Source: Tepiditoga spiralis
Lineage (GTDB): Bacteria > Thermotogota > Thermotogae > Petrotogales > Petrotogaceae
Direction: 5' to 3'
Length of the DNA: 64,000 nt
NCBI RefSeq assembly: GCF_014701195.1
Contig: NZ_AP018712.1
Span: 186,001 to 250,000, forward strand
Part shown: positions 30,362-39,612 of the stretch, piece by piece
How the letters are laid out: every line of letters starts with the position of its first letter
How positions within the stretch are numbered: position 1 is the first letter of the stretch
Notes under the pieces: model-generated
Seen by the model: the letters and a program-made list of their open reading frames with translations, nothing else
The model's database searches: none
Told to the model about the DNA's origin: nothing
Program-made: the position numbers and the translations under genes

Positions 30362-32158
30362 ATGAAAAAAAGACTTCCAATAGGAAGAAGTGACTTTAAA
30401 TCTTTAATTGAAGATAACATGTATTTTGTAGATAAAAGTTTGTTAATCAAAGAAGTTATTGAAAGTGGCGATGTTTTATTAATAACAAGGCCAAGAAGGT
30501 TTGGGAAAACTCTCAGTCAATCTATGATGAAGTACTTTTTTGATATTACTCAAAACAACGAACACCTCTTTAAAGATTTAAAAATACATAAAGAAAAGAA
30601 CATAATAGAAAAACATTTAAATAAACATCCTGTTATATACATCACCTTTAAAGATTTAAAGTCTAATAACTTAAAAAAGATGCATGCTTTATTAACTATG
30701 GAACTTTCAACTTTATACATTGATCACGAATATGTTTTTGAAGTATTAAATGAAAGGGAAAAAGATGTATACAATAAAATAATGGATAGAGAAGCTTTAG
30801 ATGCAGATTATGAAAATTCTATAAGAAACTTATCAAAGTATATGGAAAGATACTATGGTAAAAAGGTAATAATATTAATAGATGAATACGATACTCCCAT
30901 TCAACAAGCTTACTTACATGGTTACTATGATGAAATAATATCTTTAATTGGTAACTTATTTGGCATGGCATTAAAAGATAATGTATACCTTGAAAAAGCA
31001 GTTCTTACTGGTATAACAAGAGTATCAAAAGAAAGCATCTTTACTGGTGTGAATAATTTAGAAGTTTCTACTGTATTGAATGAACTATTCAATGATAAGT
31101 ATGGTTTAACTAAAGAAGAAGTTGAAGAAACACTTAAGTATTATGAACTTGAATATGAAGAAAAAGAAGTTATAGATTGGTACAATGGTTATAACTTTGG
31201 TGGTGTTGAAATTTACAATCCTTTTTCTATAGTAACTCTTGCAAAGAATAGAGGGAAAATAAGGCCATACTGGATGAATACTAGTGGGAATTATTTAATA
31301 AGAAAGTTAATAAAAGAAGGAACTGTTAATATAAAAGATAGTGTAGAAAAATTAATAAACGGAGAAGAAGTAGAGTGCGAAATAATAGAAACAATGGTTT
31401 ATGGTGATTTAAACTTAAATAGTGAAAGTGCAATTTGGACATTATTTTTATTTAGTGGTTACTTAAAGTGGACGAGTAAAAAAAGACAAAACAATATAAC
31501 AACATACAAGGTAAAGATACCAAATGAAGAAGTAAAAGATTTTTTTGTACAAACAGTTAGAAATATGTTGAGAGAATCAAATATAAGTATCGATAATATG
31601 CTTTTGAATTTAAAAGTAGGAAGAATAAAGACATTTACAGACCAATTTAAAGATTTAACGATGAATACATTGAGTTATTTTGATGTTAGCGGAAAGGAAC
31701 CAGAAAGGTTCTATCATGGATTGATACTTGGAATGAGTGTTGGATTAAAAGAAAAATACATAATAAAGAGTAATAGAGAAACAGGACTTGGAAGAGCTGA
31801 TGTTATATTAATTCCAAAAGATAAAACAGATAAAGGAATAATAATAGAGTTCAAAAAGTACAATAAAGACGAAGATAAAAGTTTAAAAGACAGTGCTAAA
31901 AATGGATTAAAACAAATAAATGAAAAGAGGTATGAAGAAGAGATAAAAAATTATGGAATAAATGACATAATAAAAGTTTCAATAGCTTTTGATAAAAAAG
32001 AGGTTGAAATTGTTAGTAATTTGGATAAAGATATTGAATTAACGCCTGAAGAAAAAATAGCAAAAAGCATGCTGGAAAAAGGATTAGATGTAAATATGAT
32101 TTCAGAATTAACAGGCATTTCAATAGAAAACCTTAAAAGTATACATAATAAATTATAA
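30362..32158 (+). CDS. AAA-ATPase-like protein with PD-(D/E)XK nuclease-like domain (DUF1703 type), copy 1
   Basis: A 598-residue protein of the AAA-ATPase_like/PDDEXK_9 group. The N-terminal LPIGRSDFKSLIEDNMYFVDKS and ITRPRRFGKTLSQSMMKYFF (GKT Walker A) are diagnostic, with VIILIDEYDTPI as Walker B. The C-terminal domain has GLGRADVILIP and GIIIEFKKY, a PD-(D/E)XK-type active site pattern (D, E-x-K). The last 35 residues (EEKIAKSMLEKGLDVNMI and on) form a small helical tail seen in Rpn-like nucleases. Families like this are abundant in Thermotogota and anaerobes; function is unknown and defence or mobile-element roles are only suggested. The frame opens at a GTG inside the GAGGTG site, so the start is set at 30362. 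Confidence 0.85.
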   Translation: MKKRLPIGRSDFKSLIEDNMYFVDKSLLIKEVIESGDVLLITRPRRFGKTLSQSMMKYFFDITQNNEHLFKDLKIHKEKNIIEKHLNKHPVIYITFKDLKSNNLKKMHALLTMELSTLYIDHEYVFEVLNEREKDVYNKIMDREALDADYENSIRNLSKYMERYYGKKVIILIDEYDTPIQQAYLHGYYDEIISLIGNLFGMALKDNVYLEKAVLTGITRVSKESIFTGVNNLEVSTVLNELFNDKYGLTKEEVEETLKYYELEYEEKEVIDWYNGYNFGGVEIYNPFSIVTLAKNRGKIRPYWMNTSGNYLIRKLIKEGTVNIKDSVEKLINGEEVECEIIETMVYGDLNLNSESAIWTLFLFSGYLKWTSKKRQNNITTYKVKIPNEEVKDFFVQTVRNMLRESNISIDNMLLNLKVGRIKTFTDQFKDLTMNTLSYFDVSGKEPERFYHGLILGMSVGLKEKYIIKSNRETGLGRADVILIPKDKTDKGIIIEFKKYNKDEDKSLKDSAKNGLKQINEKRYEEEIKNYGINDIIKVSIAFDKKEVEIVSNLDKDIELTPEEKIAKSMLEKGLDVNMISELTGISIENLKSIHNKL

Positions 32159-32187
32159 TTTAAAAGTTAGTATATAAATAAAAAAAT

Positions 32188-32234
32188 AAAATCCTCTTCT
32201 TGGAATAGATAGACAAAATCAAGAAGAGGATTTT
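32188..32234. terminator. Hairpin terminator between convergent genes
   Basis: AAAATCCTCTTCTTG (32188-32202) pairs with CAAGAAGAGGATTTT (32220-32234) around a 17-base loop. It sits between the ATPase gene and the convergent oxidoreductase gene. Confidence 0.75.
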
Positions 32235-32284
32235 ACATAAAAAATTACGTGCTACCAACTATTCTTTTTTATTTATAAATTATT

Positions 32285-33625
32285 TTATATTTTCTTTTTT
32301 GCTAAATTTGCAGCAACTAAATTTATATCCCAAACTGGTGAAAATGGTGGTGCATAGGCTAAATCCATATTTCTTAAATCGTCTACTGTTCCATTTTTAT
32401 ACAAAAGCGGTGTTATTGCATTCAATCTTGCAAAAACTTCTCCACCAACATACTGTGCACCCAATATTCTTCCTGTACTTTTTTCTACTGTCATAGTCAT
32501 ATGAATTTTTTTAGATCCAGAGTAATAATGTGCTTTACTTCCAGATTTTACATAAACTTTAATTGCATCAAATCCACTTTCTAATGCTTCTGAAAGTGAA
32601 AATCCAGTCTTAGCAAATTCAACATCTTCATACTTAGTTATCAAAGAACCAACTACACCTTCAAAACTTTCTTTCACATCACAAATATTTTTACCTGCAA
32701 CTCTTCCTTGTTTATTTGCTGTTGTTCCAAGTGGAATATACACATCTTTTTTAGTAATATAATTTTTAACACTTGCACAGTCCCCAGCTGAATAAACATC
32801 TTTTATATTTGTCTGAGATTTTTCATTCACTACAATTGCACCATTTTTCAGCATTTCAAGATCTGTTCCTTTTAAAAATCCCGTATTTGGTCTAACTCCT
32901 ATTGCAACAACAACTATATCTGCATCATAGTTTTTATTTTTTGTAATTACTTTTATTCCATTATCAAAAGTTATATCTTCTACCATTGTATTGAATTCAA
33001 CCTTTAAACTTTTTGTTGTCATATCTTTAAATGCATTTAAAAGTTCATCTTCCATACCTCTTAAAAGTTTATCAGTTCCTTCTATTACAGTCACATCTAT
33101 ACCATGTTTTTTTAAAGCTTCTGCACTTTCAATTCCTATGTATCCTCCACCTATTACTATACCTTTTTTAGGATTATTCTCATTTATAAAGTCAAGCATA
33201 GTTCTTGCATCAGTTGGATTTCTTAATTTAAAAACACCATTTCCAGTATAAGTAAATTTTGGCATTATCGGACTTGCTCCAGTTGAAATTACTAAATTTT
33301 TATATTCAACTTCAAATTCATCATTTTCATTTTTTACATAAACTTTTTTATTATCAAAATTAACCTTATAAACTTCATGATTTATAAATACATCAGCACC
33401 TTTTTTTTCTTTAAAAATTTCTGGTGTAAAACCTATAACTGATTCAGGACTTTTTACTTCACCAGATACCGAATACGGTAATCCACAGCCACCATATGAA
33501 ATATAAGGTTCTTTTTGAAAGATACAAACTGACATATCAGACTTAATTCTTTTTATTGTAGCTGCTGCACTGGTACCAGCTGCAACTCCACCTATTACTA
33601 CGACATCATATTTTAAATTAGACAT
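32285..33625 (-). CDS. FAD-dependent NADH oxidase / CoA-disulfide reductase family protein
   Basis: A 446-residue pyridine-nucleotide disulfide oxidoreductase. The N-terminal FAD motif VVVIGGVAAGTSAA, the single redox cysteine C47 in ISYGGCGLPYSVSG, the NAD-binding GIVIGGGYIGIESAEAL and the second FAD motif TNIKDVYSAGDCA are all present. A single active-site Cys places it with CoA-disulfide reductases and NADH oxidases rather than glutathione reductases; there is no C-terminal rhodanese domain. It probably serves oxygen or disulfide-stress defence in this anaerobe. The ribosome binding site is not well spaced (AAGGG about 15 bases upstream). Confidence 0.92.
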   Translation of the reverse strand: MSNLKYDVVVIGGVAAGTSAAATIKRIKSDMSVCIFQKEPYISYGGCGLPYSVSGEVKSPESVIGFTPEIFKEKKGADVFINHEVYKVNFDNKKVYVKNENDEFEVEYKNLVISTGASPIMPKFTYTGNGVFKLRNPTDARTMLDFINENNPKKGIVIGGGYIGIESAEALKKHGIDVTVIEGTDKLLRGMEDELLNAFKDMTTKSLKVEFNTMVEDITFDNGIKVITKNKNYDADIVVVAIGVRPNTGFLKGTDLEMLKNGAIVVNEKSQTNIKDVYSAGDCASVKNYITKKDVYIPLGTTANKQGRVAGKNICDVKESFEGVVGSLITKYEDVEFAKTGFSLSEALESGFDAIKVYVKSGSKAHYYSGSKKIHMTMTVEKSTGRILGAQYVGGEVFARLNAITPLLYKNGTVDDLRNMDLAYAPPFSPVWDINLVAANLAKKKI

Positions 33626-33849
33626 TTGATTTAGCTACCCTTATGAGTAACCTTTTTCACCTCTCTTTTTATAATTTATAATTTTTCACCTTTTCACAAA
33701 TCGAATTCATTATATTATACATCAAGAAAAGTGAATTTCAAACTAAAAATTTCTGTATAAAGATAATTATTAATACCCTTATTAAACTCCTTCTTTCTCA
33801 TTTGTATGGTATAATTGTATTAACAATATAATAATTGGAGATGGTTTTT

Positions 33850-35382
33850 ATGAAAAAACTACCAATAGGAATCGATGACTTTAAAAAGATTATTACTGAA
33901 AATTATTTATACATAGATAAAACAAAGTACATATACGATCTCGTTGATTTAGGGGTTCCTACCTTTTTATCAAGGCCAAGAAGATTTGGTAAGAGTTTGA
34001 CTTTATCTACCTTGTATTATCTATTTAAAGGTGAAAAAGAGTTATTCAAAGATACCTTCATTTATGATAAATGGGAATTTAAAGAGTATCCTATTATTAG
34101 GATTAACTTATTAGATGCCGTTTATGATGATATTGATAGATTTAAAAAGAGTTTAACTAATATCATAAGAGAAAATGCCATTAATTATGGTATTGATCTT
34201 GTTGAAGATGACTATAAGTTTGCTTTTAGTGAATTGGTATTAAAACTTTCAAAAAGAGATAAGGTTGTTGTTTTAATCGATGAATATGAAAGACCTGTTC
34301 TTCACAATATAAACAATAAAAGAGTTGCTGAAAAGATGAGAGATATTCTTCAAGACTTTTATGTAATTGTAAAGTCTAAAGGTCAATTCATAAAGTTTGT
34401 ATTCATGACAGGAATTACTAAGTTTACAAAGATGGGTGTATTTTCTTCTTTAAATAATTTAAGAGATATAAGTATCTCTAAACAATACTCTCAAATGTTT
34501 GGATATACTCAACAAGAATTAGAAATTCATTTTAATAACTACATTGAAATGACAAAAGATGTATTAAATCTTTCAAGAGTTGACCTTTTGAAAAAAATAA
34601 AAAAATATTACAATGGTTTTTCTTTCGATGGTGAACAGTTCGTATACAATCCTTATTCTGTTTTAAACTTTTTTTCTGAAAAAAAGTTCAGCAATTACTG
34701 GTTTGAAAGTGGATCACCAACATTTTTATATGAATATATAAAAGGAAAAGATATTACTTATGATGAATTAACGAAGGTTACTGTAAGTGAACTTGACTTT
34801 TCTACAAGAGAGATTGAAAATGCTCGTCCTAGAATTTTTTTTATTCAATCTGGTTATTTAACCTTTAAAGGTATTGATAAATATAATAAATATATAATCG
34901 ACTATCCAAACTTAGAGGTAAAAAATAGTTTTTCAAAACTTTTACTTGAAGCTAATTATGATATAAGAGAAGATATATTAAACAATAGTGAAGCCATTTT
35001 TAAAAATGCTTTTTTTGAAAACAACATAGATAACGTAATAGATGAAATAAAAAGAATAATAGCAAGTGTACCTTATAATTTGCACAAAAAAGAAGAGAGT
35101 TATTATCATTCATTGATATACACCATATTGGCAGCAAGCGGTTTAAACGTTAGAGCCGAAGAGCTTTCTTTTAATGGTAGAAGTGATTTAATTGTTGAGT
35201 TTGATAACTTTCTTTATGTCATTGAATTAAAAAAAGATAAGTCTCCTGATTTTGCCCTTGAACAAATTAAAGAAAAAGGTTATTACAAACCTTACGTTGA
35301 TAAGTATGATATTTATTTAATTGGCATAAACATCAACTCTGATAAAAAAAATATTGAATCATTTAAAGTTGAAAAGATTTAA
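33850..35382 (+). CDS. AAA-ATPase-like protein with PD-(D/E)XK nuclease-like domain (DUF1703 type), copy 2
   Basis: A 510-residue relative of the protein at 30362-32158. It begins KKLPIGIDDFKKIITENYLYIDKTK, has FLSRPRRFGKSLTLSTLYYLF as Walker A and VVVLIDEYERPVL as Walker B, then a C-terminal PD-(D/E)XK-like part with NGRSDLIVEF and LYVIELKKDKSPDFALEQI. Overall it is clearly diverged from copy 1 and lacks the C-terminal helical tail. Longer starts are possible at 33835 or 33841, but both overlap the GGAG ribosome binding site; 33850 is preferred. Function unknown. Confidence 0.85.
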   Translation: MKKLPIGIDDFKKIITENYLYIDKTKYIYDLVDLGVPTFLSRPRRFGKSLTLSTLYYLFKGEKELFKDTFIYDKWEFKEYPIIRINLLDAVYDDIDRFKKSLTNIIRENAINYGIDLVEDDYKFAFSELVLKLSKRDKVVVLIDEYERPVLHNINNKRVAEKMRDILQDFYVIVKSKGQFIKFVFMTGITKFTKMGVFSSLNNLRDISISKQYSQMFGYTQQELEIHFNNYIEMTKDVLNLSRVDLLKKIKKYYNGFSFDGEQFVYNPYSVLNFFSEKKFSNYWFESGSPTFLYEYIKGKDITYDELTKVTVSELDFSTREIENARPRIFFIQSGYLTFKGIDKYNKYIIDYPNLEVKNSFSKLLLEANYDIREDILNNSEAIFKNAFFENNIDNVIDEIKRIIASVPYNLHKKEESYYHSLIYTILAASGLNVRAEELSFNGRSDLIVEFDNFLYVIELKKDKSPDFALEQIKEKGYYKPYVDKYDIYLIGININSDKKNIESFKVEKI

Positions 35383-35389
35383 CTACTAT

Positions 35390-35424
35390 AAAAAATAGGA
35401 TAGTTTTAAACTATCCTATTTTTT
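35390..35424. terminator. Terminator between the ATPase gene and the convergent ABC exporter
   Basis: AAAAAATAGGATAGTTT and AAACTATCCTATTTTTT form a 17-base perfect stem with a T tract. Confidence 0.88.
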
Positions 35425-35469
35425 AATTTTTTAAATTATTTTTTACTAAATATATAATTATTTTAAAAT

Positions 35470-37173
35470 TTAATGCAGTAATTGACTTTCTATGTTTCTA
35501 CTGTACTCCTTACAATTTTCTAATAAATCTTTATGACTTCCTTTAGAAAGCACTTTCCCATCATTAATTATTATTATATTTTCTGCTTTTTTAATTGTTG
35601 AAAGTCTATGTGAAATAATAATAATTGTAGGAATTATTTTTGAAATAGAATCAAAGATTTTTTCCTCTGTTTTTGAATCAATAGCATTGGTTGATTCATC
35701 TAAAATGAGTAAATCGGGTTTTCTTATTATAGCTCTTGCTATTGTTATTCTTTGTTTTTGACCATCAGATAAATTTGATCCATTTTCACCAAGAACTGTT
35801 TTCATTCCATCTTCAAGCTCTGGTAAAAAATCATTTATACACGAATATTCAATAGCTTTTTTTATATCTTTTTCACTAAAAGTATCTCCAAAAAAAATAT
35901 TTTCTTTTAATGTATCATTTAAAATGAATTCATTTTGAGAAACGTATAATATTTTCTTATGCAAAGAATTAATATCATATTCTTTTATATTTTTATTATT
36001 TATGAAGATGTTTCCAGAAAAATCTTTATAGAACAATGGCAGAAGATTCAGCAAGGTACTCTTACCACTTCCACTTTCACCAACAATACTGTATTTGTTA
36101 TTAGAAACAATATTTAAATTAATATTTTTTATTATTTCTTTATCTTCATAAGAAAAGGATATATTTTTTAATTCAATATTTTTTATTGATTCCAATAAGT
36201 CATTTCCATTATGTTCATCTTCTGGTAAGTTGTATATTTCTTCAATTCTTTTTAAAGTTTCTTTGCTTTTCTTTACTGAAATAACTATATTGCTTAACAT
36301 TTGTATTGGATGGTTAAGCCATCCAATATACGAATAAAAAGCTATTAGAGTACCTAATGAAATTTCTTTTCTTTGAACTAAAAGTCCACCAATACCTAAT
36401 ATTAAAATTGGTATTAAATTATATATAAAACTAATAAATTCATCTTGAGCTCTTGTATAAAAAATTAATTTATTTTTTGCATTTTTATCTTTAATACTAT
36501 CATCTTCAAATTGATTCAAAAAATGATCTTTTTTAGAAAAACCTATTATAGTTTTAAAACCACTAAGTTTTTCTCTAAAACTTTCTATCAAAACAGAATT
36601 TGTCTTTCTTTCGTTTATTGAAGAATTTTTTATCTTTTTATCAAAAAGTTTCGATGTAATATAAAAAAGAGGTAATGTTGAATAAGCAATAATTGCAAGT
36701 TTGTAACTAAAACTAAATAACAAAAATGCTGCTGATATAAGTTGTAAAATATTTGCAAATATTACTAAGTAAACAATAGATATTGTCTGAGATAACTCAT
36801 CAGTATCTTGCAAAACTCGAGATAAAATATCTCCACTAGTATATTTTTTTAAATCTTTTAGAGATAATTTAAATATTTTTTTAAATAATGAAACCTTTTC
36901 TTTTGATGAAATATTATTAATTGTTTTGTATAAAAGATTATTTGAGAAAAAATTTATTAATCTTTCTACAACAACTATACCCAACAATAAAAATACATAT
37001 GATAATATTATTTTAATATCTTTATTAAGTATATTATCAATAAATTGTTTTATTACAATGGGTCTTATTAATGGAAATAACACAGCTATTACAGTAGGTA
37101 TAAGTAAAAAAAATTGTATTTTTATATATTTTTTTGAATATTTAAAAATATTTGCAAATGATTTATTTTTCAA
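35470..37173 (-). CDS. ABC exporter, fused permease and ATPase
   Basis: A 567-residue half-transporter with six predicted membrane helices (about residues 15-300) and a C-terminal nucleotide-binding domain: Walker A GESGSGKST near residue 365, signature LSDGQKQRI, Walker B LLILDESTNAID and H-loop IIISHRLST. It lacks an N-terminal C39 peptidase domain, so it does not belong to the leader-cleaving bacteriocin exporters. It starts with TTG behind GGGGGA. Its promoter region is shared with, and divergent from, the decayed regulator copy at 37365, mirroring the arrangement at the other end of the RiPP operon, which suggests peptide or drug export. Confidence 0.9.
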   Translation of the reverse strand: MKNKSFANIFKYSKKYIKIQFFLLIPTVIAVLFPLIRPIVIKQFIDNILNKDIKIILSYVFLLLGIVVVERLINFFSNNLLYKTINNISSKEKVSLFKKIFKLSLKDLKKYTSGDILSRVLQDTDELSQTISIVYLVIFANILQLISAAFLLFSFSYKLAIIAYSTLPLFYITSKLFDKKIKNSSINERKTNSVLIESFREKLSGFKTIIGFSKKDHFLNQFEDDSIKDKNAKNKLIFYTRAQDEFISFIYNLIPILILGIGGLLVQRKEISLGTLIAFYSYIGWLNHPIQMLSNIVISVKKSKETLKRIEEIYNLPEDEHNGNDLLESIKNIELKNISFSYEDKEIIKNINLNIVSNNKYSIVGESGSGKSTLLNLLPLFYKDFSGNIFINNKNIKEYDINSLHKKILYVSQNEFILNDTLKENIFFGDTFSEKDIKKAIEYSCINDFLPELEDGMKTVLGENGSNLSDGQKQRITIARAIIRKPDLLILDESTNAIDSKTEEKIFDSISKIIPTIIIISHRLSTIKKAENIIIINDGKVLSKGSHKDLLENCKEYSRNIESQLLH

Positions 37174-37234
37174 AATTAATCCCCCTATAACTTTAATATA
37201 TTTTTTAGCACAATTATATTATAACTCATTCCAT

Positions 37235-37264
37235 TTGACTTTACTTTTTTATGCATGCTATAAT
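37235..37264 (+). promoter_or_regulatory. Promoter of the decayed regulator copy
   Basis: TTGACT (37235-37240), an 18-base spacer, and TATAAT (37259-37264) with an extended TGC just before it. The same promoter arrangement occurs at 43701-43730 before the intact gene. Confidence 0.7.
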
Positions 37265-37538
37265 AGCTTATATAAGATGGTTTCAAACGACAATTTTTCT
37301 TAAAAATTGTAACATTGCATTTTTTTGTTTATAACGTCCCATTTGAAGTAGGAGGAAACAACTTATGAATGAATTTTGTCTCAAGATTTTTAATATAGCT
37401 TCTCAATATGGTTCCTATAGAAAACCTTTTTTAAATAGGGTTATTTTTTATAATAAAATAAACAATGGTTGGAATAGTTTATTTAAATCTTTTTTATTTA
37501 GTTAAAATAATAATTTTGAAAGTTTACTTTTAGAAAGA
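37259..37538 (+). repeat. Direct repeat of promoter, leader and gene start (left copy)
   Basis: This block matches 43725-44004 with few differences and a constant offset of 6466 bases. It covers the -10 box, a 5' leader with an ACAATTTTT/AAAAATTGT hairpin (37290-37310), the identical AGTAGGAGG ribosome binding region and the first codons of the regulator gene. The leader is as conserved as the coding part. Confidence 0.85.
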
Positions 37539-37778
37539 AATATATTTTTTGAAAATTATTTAAATTTAGAAAGTAAAGAAAGATACGTAATAGACACTTT
37601 TATAAGAAATTATTCAAGATATGATTTTGATTTTTCTATTTAATTAAAAATTTTTGATAAATTAAAAGATTTTACAAATAAGTATAAATTAAAAAAAACA
37701 CCAACGATATTATCTTTTTGGTGTTTTTCAAAATCTTCTGAAAGGGTTATTTTATTAAATATTTTAAAAAAATTATAA
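37365..37778 (+). pseudogene. Decayed, internally deleted copy of the 525-residue putative regulator
   Basis: The 414-base frame begins MNEFCLKIFNIASQYGSY and ends SSERVILLNILKKL, matching the start and end of the gene at 43831-45408. About 390 internal codons are missing; the junction near 37530-37538 falls at an AGAAA microhomology found on both sides in the intact gene. Two in-frame stops interrupt it: TAA at 37503-37505 (where the intact gene has TGG) and TAA at 37641-37643. The rest of the frame is preserved and similarity is high, so the decay is recent. Promoter and ribosome binding site are intact, so it may still be transcribed. Confidence 0.85.
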
Positions 37779-37804
37779 ACACTTTGACTTGCATTATAAG
37801 TTTT

Positions 37805-38827
37805 TTATATCATACTAAAATCTCTTCTCATTATTTTTTTAAAATAAACGTATCCCAAACCTATTGCAGGCGTATACTTTTTTACATTTAAGAGATTTTC
37901 AAGTGTAATATATTCTGAAAAATTCATTTCTTTATATATTTCTTTTAATATATTATTTATACCATACCCTGTAGCAAATAAAGTTATATTATTATCCAGA
38001 TTATTTTTTTTCATAATTTTATTTATTTTAAATTTTATTGTATTTTTTATTTCTTCGTATATATATTTAATTATTATATTTATTTCTTCTTTGCTTAAAA
38101 AATTTTTATCTGAAGCAATCAATTGACATATTTTATTTTCAATCTCTAATTTATTAATAAATTTAATATTAGAAGAATAATTTAAATGTTTATTGTATGG
38201 TATCATATCAAGATAATAAAAAATATCTCCAGTTTTTAGAATAGGTTCAGCTATTATTGGAACATCAAAATTTTTGTATGGAACAGTTTTTATTACACTT
38301 TGTAATATCGTTCTTACCATACCTAAATAATTAACTTCACCATCTATTAATCTCATTATATTATTCTTATTATTTTCTTTTTCTAAAATAGGAATTATAT
38401 CTGTGGAAGTAGATCCCATATCAATTATTATACCTTTTCTATCTTTACATAATTCTCTTGTTATAGCCCAATTATAACATTCAGTATATCGTTCAAAATC
38501 TAAAATTTCTATATTAATTAATCTATCTGGAGTAAACATAAAAATTTCTCCTTTAAATACTTCTTTTAAAATTGAAGCTATTTTTTTCACACCTTCTTTA
38601 TTATTTTCATAAATTAAAGAAGCTGTTTGTGTAAATAGTATTTTATCAATTGAATTTTTTGAAGTTATTTTAAATATCTCTTTTTTCAAAAACAACTCAA
38701 ATACATTTAAATTATTGTTTAAAATATTTAATTCGTCATATTCTTTAATTTCTATTTTGTTAGATTGAAAACTAAATATACAATATTTCAAATTTGCTCC
38801 ACCAATATCTAAAGTTAATATTTCCAT
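37805..38827 (-). CDS. COG1548 family protein (MfnF / hydantoinase-like)
   Basis: A 340-residue ASKHA-fold protein. The N-terminal LDIGGANLKY (residues 6-15), the DMGSTSTDIIPI motif (136-147) and the EVNYLGMVRTILQSVIKTVPY segment are characteristic of COG1548, which includes the archaeal methanofuran enzyme MfnF and proteins annotated as H4MPT-linked C1 transfer or hydantoinase-like. That pathway is not expected in this organism. Here the gene is the last of the radical-SAM peptide operon, 20 bases after the ABC permease gene. I infer that it may help modify the peptide or a related small molecule. AAGGAGA site upstream. Confidence 0.75.
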   Translation of the reverse strand: MEILTLDIGGANLKYCIFSFQSNKIEIKEYDELNILNNNLNVFELFLKKEIFKITSKNSIDKILFTQTASLIYENNKEGVKKIASILKEVFKGEIFMFTPDRLINIEILDFERYTECYNWAITRELCKDRKGIIIDMGSTSTDIIPILEKENNKNNIMRLIDGEVNYLGMVRTILQSVIKTVPYKNFDVPIIAEPILKTGDIFYYLDMIPYNKHLNYSSNIKFINKLEIENKICQLIASDKNFLSKEEINIIIKYIYEEIKNTIKFKINKIMKKNNLDNNITLFATGYGINNILKEIYKEMNFSEYITLENLLNVKKYTPAIGLGYVYFKKIMRRDFSMI

Positions 38828-38847
38828 TTTAATTTTCTCCTTTTTTA

Positions 38848-39612
38848 TTATTCAATATACCAGTTTATAAATTTATATAAATAAACAAAAGATATTAAAA
38901 CAAATAAACTTAAAACAAATAAATTAATGAAAAATGCTCCATTAAAAATGTTATTAAAAATACTTTCAAATAAATTAACTGCATATGTTGTTGGAAATAA
39001 ATAACTTATCCATAAAAAAATTTTTGGAAATTTTTCTGTTGGAATTATTGTTGGCGTAAAAAATACCATAAAAAATACTACTGCATTTCCAATTATATTT
39101 GAATGTATTGGAGTTTTACTTTTCAATCCTATAAACACACCCAAACCAACAAAAGACAACGAAGAGATTATAAAGGCTATTATAACTGTAAATAATACTT
39201 TTTGAATTTCTATATTTATTCCAAGTATTAATTTAGTAAAAATTAAAGTTGCTATTGATGCTGGCAAATAACTTATTGCTGATGAAAAAATCAAAGCTAA
39301 AATAAAATTTATTTTTTTTATTGGTAATCCTATAAAATAATTTATACTTTCGTCATATTTCATTTGAGCAAGTCTTGAACACAACATGAGCATCAATGGC
39401 ATTACCATACTTATTACAACATTTCCAGATATCAAATGTATTGCTTGAATTTTATTATAATTATTCCAAAATACTTTTATAAAAAGAATTAAACCAATAG
39501 GAGCTACCATTCCAAATATCATTTGAAAAATCCATATTACTCTAACTTCTGAAAAAATAATAATAAATAAATAATAAAACTCTTTTAAATTTTCAAATAT
39601 CTTTTTTATCAT
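38848..39612 (-). CDS. ABC-2 type permease of the RiPP cluster
   Basis: A 254-residue membrane protein with six predicted helices (for example VIWIFQMIFGMVAPIGLILF and LFVLSLFVLISFVYLYKF), fitting an ABC-2 permease. Its ATG overlaps the stop of the ATPase gene upstream (ATGA), indicating one transporter. It probably exports the modified peptide or confers self-protection. No similarity to the other two permeases at 45639 and 46349 beyond fold is obvious by eye. Confidence 0.85.
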   Translation of the reverse strand: MIKKIFENLKEFYYLFIIIFSEVRVIWIFQMIFGMVAPIGLILFIKVFWNNYNKIQAIHLISGNVVISMVMPLMLMLCSRLAQMKYDESINYFIGLPIKKINFILALIFSSAISYLPASIATLIFTKLILGINIEIQKVLFTVIIAFIISSLSFVGLGVFIGLKSKTPIHSNIIGNAVVFFMVFFTPTIIPTEKFPKIFLWISYLFPTTYAVNLFESIFNNIFNGAFFINLFVLSLFVLISFVYLYKFINWYIE

